From Ehretia macrophylla (Eukaryota; Streptophyta; Magnoliopsida; Boraginales; Ehretiaceae): 64,000 nucleotides of DNA. The notes under the pieces were generated by a model. The model was not told where the DNA came from, did no database searches, and worked only from the letters and a program-made list of their open reading frames with translations. Location: the NCBI GenBank assembly GCA_037974665.1, contig CM075770.1:2306501-2370500 (forward strand), written 5' to 3'. Position 1 is the stretch's first letter. The number at the start of each line of letters is the position of its first letter. The position numbers and the translations under genes were made by a program. This document shows, piece after piece, positions 12,920 through 26,500 of this stretch.

Positions 12920-13138
12920 GATCATAGTGATCCTCTCATCAGATAATGAAGAGGATAAAACAAAGTGAGCCAAAAACTATCGTGTATGATAAGATCATAG
13001 TGATCCTCTCATCAGATAATGAAGAGGATAAAACAAAGTGAGCCAAAAACTATCATGTATGATAAGATCATAGTGATCCTCTCATCAGATAATGAAGAGG
13101 ATAAAACAAAGTGAGCCAAAAACTATCATGTATGATGT
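12920..13138. repeat. 73-bp tandem repeat, three copies
   Basis: Units begin at 12920, 12993 and 13066 with GATCATAGTGATCC and are almost identical. Each includes AACAAAGTGAGCCAAAAACT. The last unit runs into an imperfect inverted copy of its own end (13113-13152), where GAGCCAAAAACTA faces TTAGTTTTGGCTC. I see no gene in it. Confidence 0.93.
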
Positions 13139-13152
13139 ATTAGTTTTGGCTC

Positions 13153-14621
13153 AGGGACCCCCAAAAAATGTATAAATCGTGATAAAAGGAAAAAAGAGAA
13201 GATAGTAAAAAAATAAAAATTGAGAAGGAGAGAACATTAGTTGGTCAAATTGAGAACTACATATAACCAAGTCGGTTTTACAAGTTTAAACACGTTTAAC
13301 TTTGAAATTCTAACAGAATTCGGAACATTAATGCAAGTAGGATCGCACCAAATGAAGTCGCTTTCTCTTACTTGCCCCTTGCTCTCATGTCCACTATTAT
13401 CGGACCAAAAAGTCAAGAGTGCTCAACGGCTTCGCATTGAAATACTGATTCAGAACCTCCATTTTTTCACCAAAGTTGAACTCTTAGTAGACATTCTTAT
13501 CATCTTCAATTGCTATCACAAATTTTTTTTCCTTGAACGAGTCCTCTTCTGGACCCTATCACCATTGAAAAATGTTAGAAAGATTTTCTACAAGTTTTTA
13601 ACGATTTGTTGGCACTTTATTGAATGATATAAGTTCTATTCACATGATGTTCTTGGAAATGAAACTGATTTAGCAATATTAATCTTCTACTTTTTCATCA
13701 TTTTGTTTTCTATAATCATCATCAAGTAATTTCTAGTTAATTTCATAAGAAGTATTAGAAAATATTATAGTTCTTAGAACACATTGTTCCCAATAGATTT
13801 ACTAAACCCGCAATGGATTTTTTCGTTATATTATAACGTTATGAGAGAATATTAGATATTAAAGTATAGGATTGCACTTCGATGTTTCAATCATCCATTT
13901 GTCTTGAAAATTTGTCCTCATCAATTGGAGAAAGCTAAATGGACATTTGCTTTTTTAGAATTCCAGAAAGTGCTTTTTTAAGTGTTTGTTCTTCATGATT
14001 TCCTTATTCGACTAAACCATTATATATGAACGTCGTGTCATGTAAATGTTGGGACAAATTTAAAATATTTTGTCAATGAAAGTTAACTAATTTTTGGAAA
14101 TCAAACTTAATAGAGATATAAATATTAAAAGGGGATAAAATAGTAACAAAGCAAACTGATCATTTGGAATGATCAAGCTTGTTCCTTCTTGCGCGTGAAA
14201 ATGTAGGCCCATACGTATATTTGAGTTGGAAAGTCAGGTTAGATTCAAAAAATAGATCCGTGTCATTTCATATCTCTAGCACAATTAAAATGGAGATGGG
14301 ACTCATTCGACGACCAAATTAACCTGGTTTCAACCTAAAATACCTAGCCAAGTGGTCTAACTAAATACCTTCATAAAGTGGTTTCGGTGTGAAAGGAGCA
14401 CAACCATCAAGTATCTTTGAGAAAAAAAGAGATGAAGATAAGACTATAAAAGTAATAGATTTCATTACCAAATTCACTCTTGATAGGGCTTAAAGTGCCG
14501 GGGTAGGTAAACAAGAAATCATCATTATAAACTTCTTTTAGTTCCACAGTTGTAATACTTAACTGCATATCTTATAACTGATGTCAGCATGGATAACGGG
14601 TTGGTCACGACAAGATTGATA
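13153..14621. other. Intergenic, no gene seen
   Basis: A 128-codon open frame at 13241-13627 has no recognisable motif and no support, so I do not call it. The rest is AT-rich. Confidence 0.5.
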
Positions 14622-14630
14622 TAAATCTAA

Positions 14631-15070
14631 GGGTGAATTGCACCGCATTCCTTTATGGTCAGTCGTAAATGTATATAATTTTTTTATAGTCTAAAAACTC
14701 TCACCAGACTCCCTGTGGTCATATAAAAGTGCATAGAACTCCCATGCCGTCAAATTTCTGTGTATGTAAGTAACAGAAAATGCGAAAAGACTTTTATACC
14801 CTTAAGGGTTTGGGGGGTGGGGATGGGATGACGATCCTTGTGTTGTTGGAGGGCAGGGAAGAAGATGGATTTTTTTTTTTTTTTTTTAATGAAAGAGGTA
14901 ATTTGGTCAATTATTATAATTATTTTATTATAAAATTAGTTTAAAATCCTTAAAAACCTCATTTCTGTTAAATTTGACGGATTATTTGATGGCAGAAGGG
15001 TCATATGCATTTTTTAATGACCACAATTTGATTTAGGTGTGACCACAGAGGGGTCTGGAGCAATTCACCC
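14631..15070. mobile_element. Mutator-type TIR element (440 bp, non-autonomous)
   Basis: The ends are inverted: GGGTGAATTGC at 14631 and GCAATTCACCC ending at 15070, with weaker similarity continuing about 40 bases inward. It is flanked by a 9-bp target duplication with one mismatch, TAAATCTAA (14622-14630) and TAAACCTAA (15071-15079). A 9-bp duplication with extended terminal repeats is typical of Mutator-like elements. No transposase is present. An internal T-run lies near 14871-14887. Confidence 0.75.
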
Positions 15071-15079
15071 TAAACCTAA

Positions 15080-16471
15080 AAATAAGATTGATAACCGATT
15101 ACTTAGTGACCCTAATATAGGAGTCTTGCTTAAGTCTTGGGTTAGAATTAGTCAAGAGGTTATCTTTAGTCTTTCGTAATGAAACTGGACCATGCCTTTT
15201 CCTCATTTATCTTGCGGTTAGTGACAGAGTCACATTCAAATGAGAGTGTGTTTAAGGGTTTTTATATTAAACTTTTTTCACAGTATGTTTGCACTCCTAA
15301 TCCCTCTCACGTATGAGTGCACCCTTTGATCTTATGTGAGTGAACATTCTGACATTTGAGTCTTGCCTCTGCGGCTCTACCTCCGCCTGTGGTATAGTCC
15401 CTAGTATAAGTTTGAAAGGTTCCCAAAGTGTTTCTCGGACATTAAAAAAAATAAAGATATTTTCAGATCTCTCATTAAAAATTTTGATAAAACTGAATCC
15501 TCTCTACTAAGACAATAACTTTGTGTTTTATCTGTGATGGCCTTTGTAAATATTTATATGTGCCTTGATTAAGAAAGGCTTGGCACTAACTTTGGAAAAG
15601 GTCTAAATTTCGATGTCAAAAGAAATGGAAATTGAATAGATGTGCCTTAAAGAATTAAGTTATTAAAATCAGCTATATGTAACTTCAACTGGCTAGTGTA
15701 TTTATAGTAACTCAATCCGAATATACACGTCATGATCCAAATAATGATTACTTCGAATATTATTATAATACTAATTTTATCATAAAGTAGTTTCACGTCC
15801 CAAATAATGAGAAGTACAATCGGCTTAAAAACATAGGCAAAAGACAAATATAGTTGTCGACTTGTCTTATATTTCCTCTTTGTAATGTTTGGAATTTTTA
15901 AATTTTGGCAATTTCATTTTGGAATTTCAAGAAATTGTGAAGAGCTAGGAAAGTATTTGGTATTTTTTATTTAATGATATTTCCATGTCATAAGTTTTGA
16001 ATTTGCAATTAAAGCTTTGAGACGAGGGTATTTTCAATTTCTGATATATTTACGCAATGAATGGTGCTATTTTCATTCTAAAGCTTCTTTTGGCTAAAAT
16101 TATTCTAGCTAACTGAATTTTATAAAATTAATTTAATCGATTTTGGAGAAAATGCTATTCTTAAAAAAGCTATTATTTAAATCTATGGCATAAAATCCTA
16201 TTCAAATAATGATTGTAATTACTTTGGGAGTTGCATGATTTTGAGAACGTGATACTATATATATATGGAGTAAGGATACTCTCGTTTCTTACTTTTCTTA
16301 CTTTTGAAATAAGCTGTAGAATTATAGGTTATTTCATTTAATCTTTTAAAATTTTAATCATTATATCTGGATTAATAAACTAATGAATTTTCAAAAAGGT
16401 GTTTAAAATAAATTTTCAAATGAATATTTGAGATTTAAAATGACCAATAACTCATAATACACGCCATTTAA
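15080..16471. other. Intergenic, no gene seen
   Basis: AT-rich sequence with only short frames on both strands and no recognisable motifs. Confidence 0.5.
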
Positions 16472-16480
16472 TTTCAAAAA

Positions 16481-17727
16481 GAGTAAATAGCACCGTATCC
16501 CCCTATAGTTTACCTAAAGTGCACAAAATCCTCCTATGGTTTCAAAAGTACACCGGACCCCCCTATGGTTTGAAAAAGTGGCACACGTGCCCCTCCGTCT
16601 TTTTTCCGTCAAATTTTATAACAGAAAATGTAAAATAACTTAAATACCCTCAATTCATTTTTTTTTCTCTATTTTCTCCTTTTTCTTTACCAAAAAATTA
16701 TATAATATATATACACACACCACACCAAAAAAATAATAATAATAATATATAACATATATATATCACACCACATCTGGAAAAAAAAAGAGAAATATATATA
16801 TATATATACACACACACCCCAAACCCAAAAAAAAAAAAAAAACAAATATGTATATATATATATATAATACATATACACATACAAATATATACACATACAT
16901 ACTGGGGTTTGGGGGGTGGGGAGTGGGGTGGTTTCCACGGGACTGGGGGGTGGGTTCCGCCAAGAGGGGGTGGGTGGGGTTTGTGTGTATGTATATATAT
17001 ATATATATAAACACACACACCAAACCCAAAAAAAAAAAAAAACAAATATGTATATATATAATACATATACACATAAAAATATATACACATACATACTGGG
17101 GTTTGGGGGGTGAGGGGTGGGGGGTGGGGAGTGGGGTGGTTTCCACGGGACTGGGGGGTGTGTTCCACCGAGGGGGGGTGAGGTGGGGTGGGGAGGGTGG
17201 GGTTTGTGTGTATGTATATATATATATACACACGCACAACAAACCCCAAAAAATATATATATATATATATATGTATATAGATAATACATATACACATACA
17301 TATTGGGGTTTAGGGGTGGGTTGGTGGGTCTCGACGGGGCTTGGGGGGGGGGTTCCGCCAAGGGGTGGGGTAGGGTGGGATAGGTGGGGTGGGTGGGGTT
17401 TGTGTGTACCAAACCCAAAAAAAAAAAAAACGAAACAAATTGTTGGGGACGATGAATTTGTTGTTATTTTTTTTTTTTTTTTTGTGTTGTAAAGGGTTTT
17501 TTTGTCAATTAGCCCATATATTTTATTGAAAAAATTGTTGAAAACCAGCCAAAGTTGCATGGGAGGCGCGTGTCCCTCACATGCTTGTAAAGCTAATGGA
17601 TTTAGTGAGGGGGGGGGTTGTGGTGCTATTTTTTTTAAACCACAGGGGGGTCCGGTACACTTTTAAAACTACAGGAGGATGTTATGCACTTTAGGTAAAC
17701 CATAGAGGGTTACGGTACTATTTACCC
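16481..17727. mobile_element. Mutator-type TIR element carrying a minisatellite (1,247 bp)
   Basis: Terminal inverted repeats of roughly 90-110 bp. The left end starts GAGTAAATAGCACCGTA and the right end, read inward on the minus strand, starts GGGTAAATAGTACCGTA. Both then share TTTACCTAAAGTGCA and CCGGACCCCCCT. The flanks are a 9-bp target duplication with one mismatch, TTTCAAAAA (16472-16480) and TTTCAAAAT (17728-17736). There is no transposase. The core is a tandem array described separately. Long open frames on both strands here come from repeat translation (Tyr/Ile or Pro/Thr runs) and are not genes. Confidence 0.82.
16800..17420 (+). repeat. ~195-207-bp G-rich minisatellite, about three units
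   Basis: Each unit has, in order: AC/TA dinucleotide tracts, CAAACCC plus an A-run, more TA/CA tracts, then a G-rich block ending in TTCC(G/A)CC(A/G)AG. The G-rich blocks start at 16904, 17098 and 17305, so the spacing is 194 and 207 bp. The blocks hold at least four runs of three or more G with short loops, for example GGGGTTTGGGGGG followed by TGGGGAGTGGGG, and the third contains GGGGTTTAGGGG. Confidence 0.9.
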
Positions 17728-17736
17728 TTTCAAAAT

Positions 17737-18456
17737 AAGAGGATCCAAACTACAACTATGATTATAGCTAAAGTTCATTTACATCTTAATCACGTTCCTC
17801 GAAATTAATTAATTAGTTGAAAATTAAAATCACCTCCAAAAATCTAAACTAAATGATACTCACGTTTATCATGGCAGATCACCTATAAATTAAAGGAATT
17901 GAACCTTATGTCTTTTTCAAATTTAACTAGCTTTCAACATGTTGAATCATGATGTTCTCTCTAGTTGACTTCATAAATGATTTATACTTGGCTATCAACA
18001 GTAGTGCAATAAATAAGCTTGACAATTAAAACATACGATGAATTAAGCTTGAATTCTACAACCTAAGACATTGAACACGACCTAATATATGAGAATAATT
18101 GTCATTCAAAATAAAGATCTCTGGCTTGGGATCATTCAATAGATGTGGTGGACATAAGTAGAATGAAAATTTGAGCAAAGATGAGGCTCAGAATAATCCC
18201 TGATTTAATAACCCAAACTTTACTGTTCCATGTCCATGTCAAGAGAAGAAAAATATACGAACCCCAAACCAAATCAAATTAACCTAAATCAAGATTTCTT
18301 CCCACTAGTTATGGTCGATTATCTAAATTTGACGACGTTATTTATTTTTATTGAAAGTTAATTGTCTCTTCTTTAAACTTCATACACACGAGATCTCGTC
18401 TGAAATTACTATTTGTATCCAACTTTTTTTAGGTATTTCTATACTCATCTTATGAC
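17737..18456. other. Intergenic, no gene seen
   Basis: AT-rich, no recognisable gene or bounded element. Confidence 0.5.
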
Positions 18457-19150
18457 GTACAATTTTCATACTTTCACACTTTCTATTAAGTGTCTCTGTA
18501 GACGCTCGGGCATGACTACAATCGGAACGGGATAACCTCTGTACATGTTGTCCAGTCTTTAGGCTTGGGGGTCAGCAGTGCTAGGGATGATCTTTACCTG
18601 TATTTTTTTGTCCTCCTTCCTCAAAGGGCTCGGGTATTTATAGATGAGCCAATCAATAAGGATAAGGCTCTTTATTGGGCTGATCCAAACCGGACTCTCT
18701 ACCATCAGGAATTCAATCCCACTTAGGCTCTACTATTCGCTACTCACAGGACTCTATGGACGAATGAGTTCTAATCGTGCTAGATGGCTGCTTCATGTTA
18801 CTCATGGTCTCCAAACAAGTTTTTCCTTCTACACGTTCTGTCAGCCGAGAACCCTCGTAGGCTCACGATCCGTAGGTGCCGTGTCCCTGATTCTACAAAT
18901 AAACCCGTCCACGACACTACCCTCTCCATAAGTCAGACACCCTTTAACCCATACACCTCCAGGCCAAGGTCTAAGTGCCTCGAGACCTCTGGCCCTCGTG
19001 CTTCCAGGCAAAGGCCCATACATACGAAGGCCGAGACCCAAGTGCCTACAAACCCTTATAAGCCCATATGCCTCTAGGCATGGTCCTTAGTTTCTGATTT
19101 TAGTCTCTCTAGTGTACAACTTTCATACTTTCACACTTTCTAATGAGTGT
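18457..19150. mobile_element. Probable insertion between 37-bp direct repeats
   Basis: A 37-bp sequence beginning GTACAATTTTCATACTTTCA (18457-18493) recurs at 19114-19150 with four substitutions. Between the copies lies about 620 bp that is clearly more GC-rich than its surroundings, including a segment (18950-19080) with repeated CC(T/A)CCAGGC / GCCTC(T/G)AGGC-type words. No transposase or LTR termini are seen. It could be a decayed insertion or a segmental duplication, and the element class is unknown. Confidence 0.45.
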
Positions 19151-19159
19151 TTTAATGAC

Positions 19160-20490
19160 CGTCTCCTAACATATTCAAATTATTTCAAATTATTTTCCTC
19201 CTCTTACCGTCAACTGTAATATGTTCAGAAAAATCCTTTTATTTTTACAATAATGCGAGACACCTTTGAAATAAGTTGACCTAAGAGTATTTCCACCAGC
19301 CACTCTTACCAACTCAAATCCATTACATGTTGCTAGTATAGCAAGTTGGTGCAGCGGATCCATATTTGAAGTCAGTCTTTTGGCCTCGTAGAAATATAAT
19401 TCTATAAAAATTATATTTCAAACTCGGTCTAACCTTCCAAAAAACTATAGAAAGAGAAAAAAACATAAAGAACACGATTTTCACTACACAAGAAATTTTA
19501 GATACCATCAAAATTTCATCACTCATTTGTCATCTTTACGTGCAGACCTATATCCAACAGGGAGTGCAGTTCCAACTGACCCCAAAAGCGAAACTATTAA
19601 AGAATGAATTGGTTTTTTTTTTTTTTTTTTAAATGTTTGTATTTTTTAAGGTATTTTTAACTTAAAATTTTAATTTAGCCCCTATTGAAAAAAATTATTT
19701 ATATATGAGTGTTAAATTGTATAATTTTAGCCCACAGTGAATATGATGATCACGTCCTATGTGCATGGATATTTACTTGACATACTGAAAGAATAAAGAA
19801 AAATAAAAAAATTTACTATTTTAATATGTCTATTCACATGAGAAATAATAAATGAATGATGATAAAATAAAATGGTATATAACAATCTTCTTTTAAGATA
19901 ATATAAATCCTCGCTCCAACTAACCTCACCCTCTCTTTCTATGTCTGTTCTATAAATAGTCGCAAACTTACACTAGAGATATGCATGGTTTCAATCCTTT
20001 AGTTCCTTAGACATCCATTTACAATTTCAACTCGTTCAAATTAGAAGTCATCTTTTCAAGAACTGGTGGAGAGCATCAAACCATAACCAACTAGACTTAG
20101 AAGTTTCAACATCCCACCTACCCTTTGCCCCCTCCTTTCTCATCTTGTTTGATTCTTGGACTAATATTCAAGAAACACCCTCATGCCCTCTTTCTTCAGT
20201 AGGATTATGTCTCATTCTCTTTTACATTTATCATAACTGGTCATATCGATCCATATATATAACCGACTCTACCTAATTATATAAAACCGACTCCACCTAA
20301 TTATATAAAACTTAGTTTGATTTGGTTATCATAACCGTGTAAGGCAGTCATTTAATTTCGTTTGTGGGAAAATATTGCAAACGTCCAGCTCCGGCTGTGA
20401 GTGGGAGTAGACCCACACGTTAGAGCCAGACCAGTCAAGCTGACGTTTGGAAATGTTTCCCTTCATTATTTCTTTTAGCTTTCATTACTA
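19160..20490. other. Upstream region of the ABCG gene
   Basis: No gene seen. A T-run lies at 19613-19630. A short direct repeat containing ACCGACTC(T/C)ACCTAATTATATAA occurs twice at 20262-20309. The last 200 bases are presumed promoter. Confidence 0.5.
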
Positions 20491-20498
20491 ATTCCTGG

Positions 20499-20511
20499 TG
20501 ATATATATACA
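20499..20511 (+). promoter_or_regulatory. TATA box of the ABCG transporter gene
   Basis: GATATATATACAT lies about 55 bp upstream of the start codon at 20561, consistent with a short leader of about 25-30 bases. The assignment rests on position and sequence only. Confidence 0.5.
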
Positions 20512-20560
20512 TTGTGATTCATTTCATTTGCTTCAGATTTAAGCTTTGAGAGAAGGTAAA

Positions 20561-23500
20561 ATGGAGGACATAGAAAAAGGGCAGGCTACAAGAAGACAAG
20601 CAAGTCGGCGCAATACTCCTAGTAGGAGCATAAGCAGAAGCCTGAGTAGGGCAAGCTGGAGCATGGAAGATGTCTTCGCTGCTGCAACACAAACTCGACG
20701 AAGTGTACGTGCCGAGCAAGATGAAGAAGCTCTTAGATGGGCTGCTTTAGAGAAGTTGCCAACCTATGATCGGTTAAGAAAGACAGTGCTCAAATCTTTC
20801 ATTGAAAATAATGGTAGCCAAGGACATAAGGTTGTGCATAAAGAGGTTGATGTTCGAAAGCTTGACATGAACGAGAGACAAGAGTTCATTGATAGACTCT
20901 TTAAGGTTGCTGAGGAAGATAATGAGAAGTTCTTGAAAAAGTTCAGACATCGAATCGACAAGTAAGTACTTTGTTGTGTTACATGTTACATTTTTCAGTA
21001 TAGTGACTGTAAATTTTCTACAAGTATTTCTTACATCATGCATGTGATTTACCTGATGATCACTCACAAGTCTTAACGACTAATGATCAACATGAGTACA
21101 CTCGAGAGTTGGTTAAACTGGTGAAATAATGATCCATTGTGATAAAAAAATTTTAATTTAAATTACAATTTCGACCTTCATTATAAATAAATTAAAAATA
21201 ATAATAATAATAATCAATCAACATGATTAGAGCTAATAAATGAGATGTTGATTGGTTGACATTTTGAGTTCTGGAACAAGTTACAATTTCCTTGCGAACC
21301 AAAAATTGTGGAATTCATTTTCTTCATTTGAAAAGCTTTTCGCATCATATCAGGTGTACATGTCAAATTCCGGGATACATAATTTGACTTGGGATTTTGT
21401 TTCTATTTTTTTTAACACTACAAAAGTTAAAATTGTAATTTTAATTTAGAACCTAAACTTTTAATTATAACAAGTTATTTTTTACCATTATTCCACCCGA
21501 AGTTTGGCTAGTGGCTTTGTTTCTTTTATTTGACATTAAGTGGATTTGTTCCATGATGCAAACATTTTGTCACTTGGTACCTAAATCAGAAATTAGGTTG
21601 ACCAATTCTATCCATGCGGTGATACTTTTGACAGACTACGCAAGGACAATAGGTCTTTGTATACTTTTTTTTTTTTTTTTTACTTAATTAGTTTGAAAAC
21701 AAACAAAAAGGACGTACCAAGAAGAATATCTTCATGAAGTTGTTTTAGTTCGTGAGGAATCAAAGATTCTGTCAGCACATTCCGCTTATAAATTAATTGA
21801 TCTAAAATATTTAAATTCAGATAAATAGTTGAGAATTTAAGTCATTATAAATTTGATATATATCTTTTACACAACATAAAAAATGGAATGCTACAAACAT
21901 TCGCTTATGATTCTAGTACATAATTGTGATCCGTTGAGTTTGAGCCTCAAATGATAGGAAAATGACGTATACTTTCAATTCTTAAGATATGTTAATTTCC
22001 TTTATATCGGTACTACAAATATGAGTCAAGAAAAATAAACACTACTGATATAAGTAATTCTATAATCATAAATTAATCAACTTAAGTAAGATTTCTTCCC
22101 TTTTACTATTTTCGTCTACTTAAGAAATTATTTGCTCGTATCCTGGAGGTAGTGACGAAGTAAGAATCCCATAATTAATGGGAACATTTATACACTGAGA
22201 AGAGACATGTAGTTAAAATTTAATATATCTAATGAATTTTTTTCTTTTAATAAAAAAATATGATTTTTTTTTTTAAATCAGTGTATGCTTGTACACGCTC
22301 TCATATAAACATGGCTCCAGTACCACTACGTGGAGGGAAGAGATGAATTAATAGAAAAATATAAAAGAACAAAAAAAAAGTATATTTCGATTTTCTGATT
22401 AAGAATTAATATAACCCCCTTATATGTACAACCCATATTAATTTTGCAGAGTTGGGATTAATCTTCCGACAATAGAAGTCAGATTCGAGCATTTAACTGT
22501 AGAAGCTCAATGCTATGTTGGAGACAGAGCTCTTCCTACACTGCCCAATGCTGTCCGAAACACCATGGAATCGGTTTTGCCTTGTATTGGAATAAGGTTG
22601 GCTGAGAGAACAAAATTAACCATCCTCAAAGATGCTTCTGGAATTATAAAACCATCGAGGTAATTATTTGATCTTTATACTCAATAATCTTAATAATTCG
22701 AGTGCTCTGTCAAAGAAAAAGTTTGATCCGAGAGAATTGGATCAACAAGTCAAAATATATCTTAGATCCTATCCTAACTCAATGTAAAGCTTGTTGTCTT
22801 TACATCATAATTTTCGAGAAGTGCATATAATTTCATCAAAATTGCATATGATCACTTCGCCAAGTGCATATAATTTTATCAAAATTGCATATTATCACTT
22901 CACCAATATTAATATTTTTCATAACTTTTTTAATGTTATAAAGAAATCCAAATTCCTGATAAAGCCAATTGTTTGATTAAACCCTATATTGTCAAGCATT
23001 AAATTTCTGACCAGTGGCAGAATCAAGGCTCCGGACTCGCTGTTCTTCCAACTTTTTAAAAAAAAAATCAATATTTTATTTCTTTAAAAAATTACGGGTC
23101 CTCTTTATTTTTTTTTTCTATCAACGATTTCTTTAATTAAATTTTGACTCCCAATATTAAATTTTTAATTCCGTCCATCTTTCTAATCTTTGGTATCCCG
23201 TTCACTACTATTGTAGGATGACCCTTCTACTAGGACCACCCTCTTCTGGGAAAACGACCCTCTTACTAGCACTAGCAGGAAAATTGGACCCTAGCTTAAA
23301 GGTGAGCTACTTTGAAAATTTTCATAATTCTATGTAGTATAGTAGTATGAATTGCAACTTTATTATATATTAATCAAGACCTTTAATGAAATGTGAAACA
23401 GGTCAAAGGAGAAATCACTTACAATGGTCATACTCTAAATGAGTTCATACCTCAGAAGACATCAGCTTATATTAGCCAAAATGATGTCCACGTTGGAGAA

Positions 23501-26500
23501 ATGACTGTAAAAGAAACTCTTGATTTTTCTGTCAGGTGTCAAGGCGTTGGATCTCGATATGGTACTCAATCATCCTATACTAATAAGAATTATGGAATTT
23601 CTGTTAAAGAAATTAATTGTTAAACATGAATAAATAATAAAATTCAGCATTAGTATATAAGACTCTGAGTACTCGATACATTGGTTTTGAAATTTGTTAT
23701 TTATTCATGTGAAACAATTGAATTATTCAATATACACGTGTTAATTTTTCCATTTCAATGAAATATAGAGCTTCTAATGGAGCTCGCAAGGAGAGAAAAA
23801 CATGCTGGAATTTTTCCTGAGGCCGAAGTTGATCTCTTCATGAAGGTAAAGATAAATGAAAAGGGTCATTCAATTCATGTTCTATTTTTTTTCTTTTTTT
23901 TGTTTGTTTGATTGTCGTACCTTGATTAATGAGTTGTCTTTTTAGTGTTTTGACTTATGTGCTTATCTTATACATACACGATTTAATTAGGCAACTGCAA
24001 TGGAGGGAGTTGAGAGCAGTCTCATTACTGACTACACTCTCAGGGTAAGATGCCATGTTTTATATATCACATAATTATACATATAAATTTTGTACACCGA
24101 AATGCCTTTATTATACATCTGCAGTCACAAACCTAATGACATAATTCGAGATTTGCTTAAATTTTAAGGTTTAGATGAAAAGAAGATAGCTTTATACACT
24201 GATCGAACTCACATTATGGTGAAAGTGCACACACATGCATACATAGAATTGGAAAAAAAAAATTATATTATGTTGGATCCACTATGTATAAATGCTCTAT
24301 TAATCACCGGATCCTAACTCTATTCGTGACTCTGCTCTCATATTCAGTAGCAGACCTAGGCATCCACGCTCAAAGTGTGCATTCGTACAGTGAGAGAGTT
24401 CAAGATGTATACAAATTGTCCAATATAATAATTTCTTTAAAAAAAAAATCAAAAAATAAAGATTTTTTTTTTTTCTAAAATGACACATCCTTACTTACAT
24501 ATAGGGTCCGCCACTGCCCATATTACTCACAACCACTAGTGTTGCTTAAATGCATATGTATTTTACGACTTTGAAGTCAATGTTAGGTATACTACTATTT
24601 TTGACAAGTTGAAACCAACAACCTTTCGAGTCATTTTCATTCCTTTCCATTTTTGGGTAAAAAATGTTCATGTTAATTACCTACTACAGAGGGTCCCCTA
24701 GCTTATATCTATTCCACTTATTTTCAAATGATTTTTGTTCTGAAAGGGGGTTGTTGAACAAATATTGCAAAGCTATTACACTGATATAAATTTTATATAT
24801 TAATTATGCAGTTATTGGGGCTTGACGTTTGCCGCGATACTATTGTTGGTGATGAAATGAATCGAGGAATTTCTGGTGGCCAAAAAAAGCGAGTGACAAC
24901 AGGTTACTTACTTTTTCTAATGCTGTGATAATATATTAAAAATTATTATTTTTATGACTCACATTAGAGTGTTATTTTCACGACACATAAAATTAAAATT
25001 TATATAAATAAATTAAGACATTCAAGACTGGTATATAAAATTTTGAATTATTCTTTTTATTACTAATTAATCTTAAGATGGAACTTCAATCTGTTTAATA
25101 AACCCCACTTGAATAAGATATAAGTTAGCTAGATATATAGCTTAGCAAAAAAAGTTAGCAAGATATATAGTCTACTGAAACTCATAATTAAAAATATATA
25201 AAAAATAAAGTTCTATTTGGGTTGGGGTTAAAAAAATTAGCATATTAATTGATTCAAACCGAGATATGAGTCAGTCTTTTGTTCATGGTTAAGTGCCGGA
25301 TCATTAACCTAACCCCTTGAGTTTGTTGAGGATATTATTAGCATCACATATTGTTGCTTACCCCTCACCCATACAAGTTAAACACAAAAAGTAGTTGACT
25401 CGTTCCATAGTTGGATTACCAAAGTCTATCTTCACGTAGGAGGTGACATACTTGAACAGATGCAATACTTGAATCACTTTTCATTATGGCTTCAAGAAAA
25501 GCAATCACCTAAAGCAATTTTAAATCGATATCAAAAACAAAATAGAAGATCTATTCAAATTTAGACAGATATATAGTCAGTGTGGCACAAGTCTTTTTTA
25601 AAATATACATGTATTTTATGTATACTTTTAAGATGAGAAATCAATTAATCTCCACTAAAAGAAAAAAAAAAATTATACAATCTTCAAATTATGTTATATA
25701 ACCTTCACAAAAAAAAAGACTTAGATCCGTCCTCGTTGAAATAAATACGAACTAAAATATTATTTGAATGAATACTATAACAACAATGGGCTGCCTGTTG
25801 TGGGCTCTGATCCTTGCCACAGGGGAGATGATTGTTGGGCCAACAAAAGCACTATTTATGGATGAGATATCCACCGGACTGGACAGCTCCACAACGTTTC
25901 AGATAGTGAAATGCATGCAACAGATTGTTCATTATACAGAGGCCACAGTTTTGATGTCTTTGCTTCAGCCTGCTCCAGAAACATATGACCTTTTCGATGA
26001 TATTATTTTGTTGTCTGAAGGACAGATTGTGTATCAAGGGCCACGAGAACATGTACTCGAGTTCTTTGAGAGCTGTGGTTTCAAGTGTCCTGAAAGAAAG
26101 GGAACTGCTGACTTCTTGCAAGAGGTAAATCACATTTTGGGCCTTTTATTATGGGCTTTAAACCCAAGGCCCAATAAATGCATTTTAATATTTTTCATCA
26201 TGTGCATTCTTAACAAAATATTTTTTTTGTGCGTCATTAAAAAAAAAAAACATGTTTTTGGGAGGGAAAGATACTATTTCATCTCATTGCTTCTCTCATG
26301 ATATAGTCCTTCTCTCGACCCAAGTCCCCTTTATTCTCAGTTCACAAAGACAAAATGTAAAACTGATGTCAATAGTTCATCACGCAAAAAATAACTTCCT
26401 AAGCTGGGTTCGCTTTTGATATATAAAAGAAAACACTAATATAAAATAACTGTCTTTTAAAATAGTTTGTGACTTTGAACTGAAAAGACCATTTATTTTC

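Noticed and set aside
13241-13627. 128-codon plus-strand frame
   Set aside because: No recognisable motif, AT-rich composition, no promoter or splice context. It is most likely chance.
17305-17320. Telomere-like GGGGTTTAGGGG as an interstitial telomeric repeat
   Set aside because: Only a single unit is present, and the sister units read GGGGTTTGGGG, so it is a variant of the minisatellite and not a telomeric array.
16687-17560. Several open frames of 200-265 codons on both strands
   Set aside because: They translate TA/CA/G-run repeats into Tyr/Ile or Pro/Thr strings inside a transposon minisatellite. No domain or splice context supports them.
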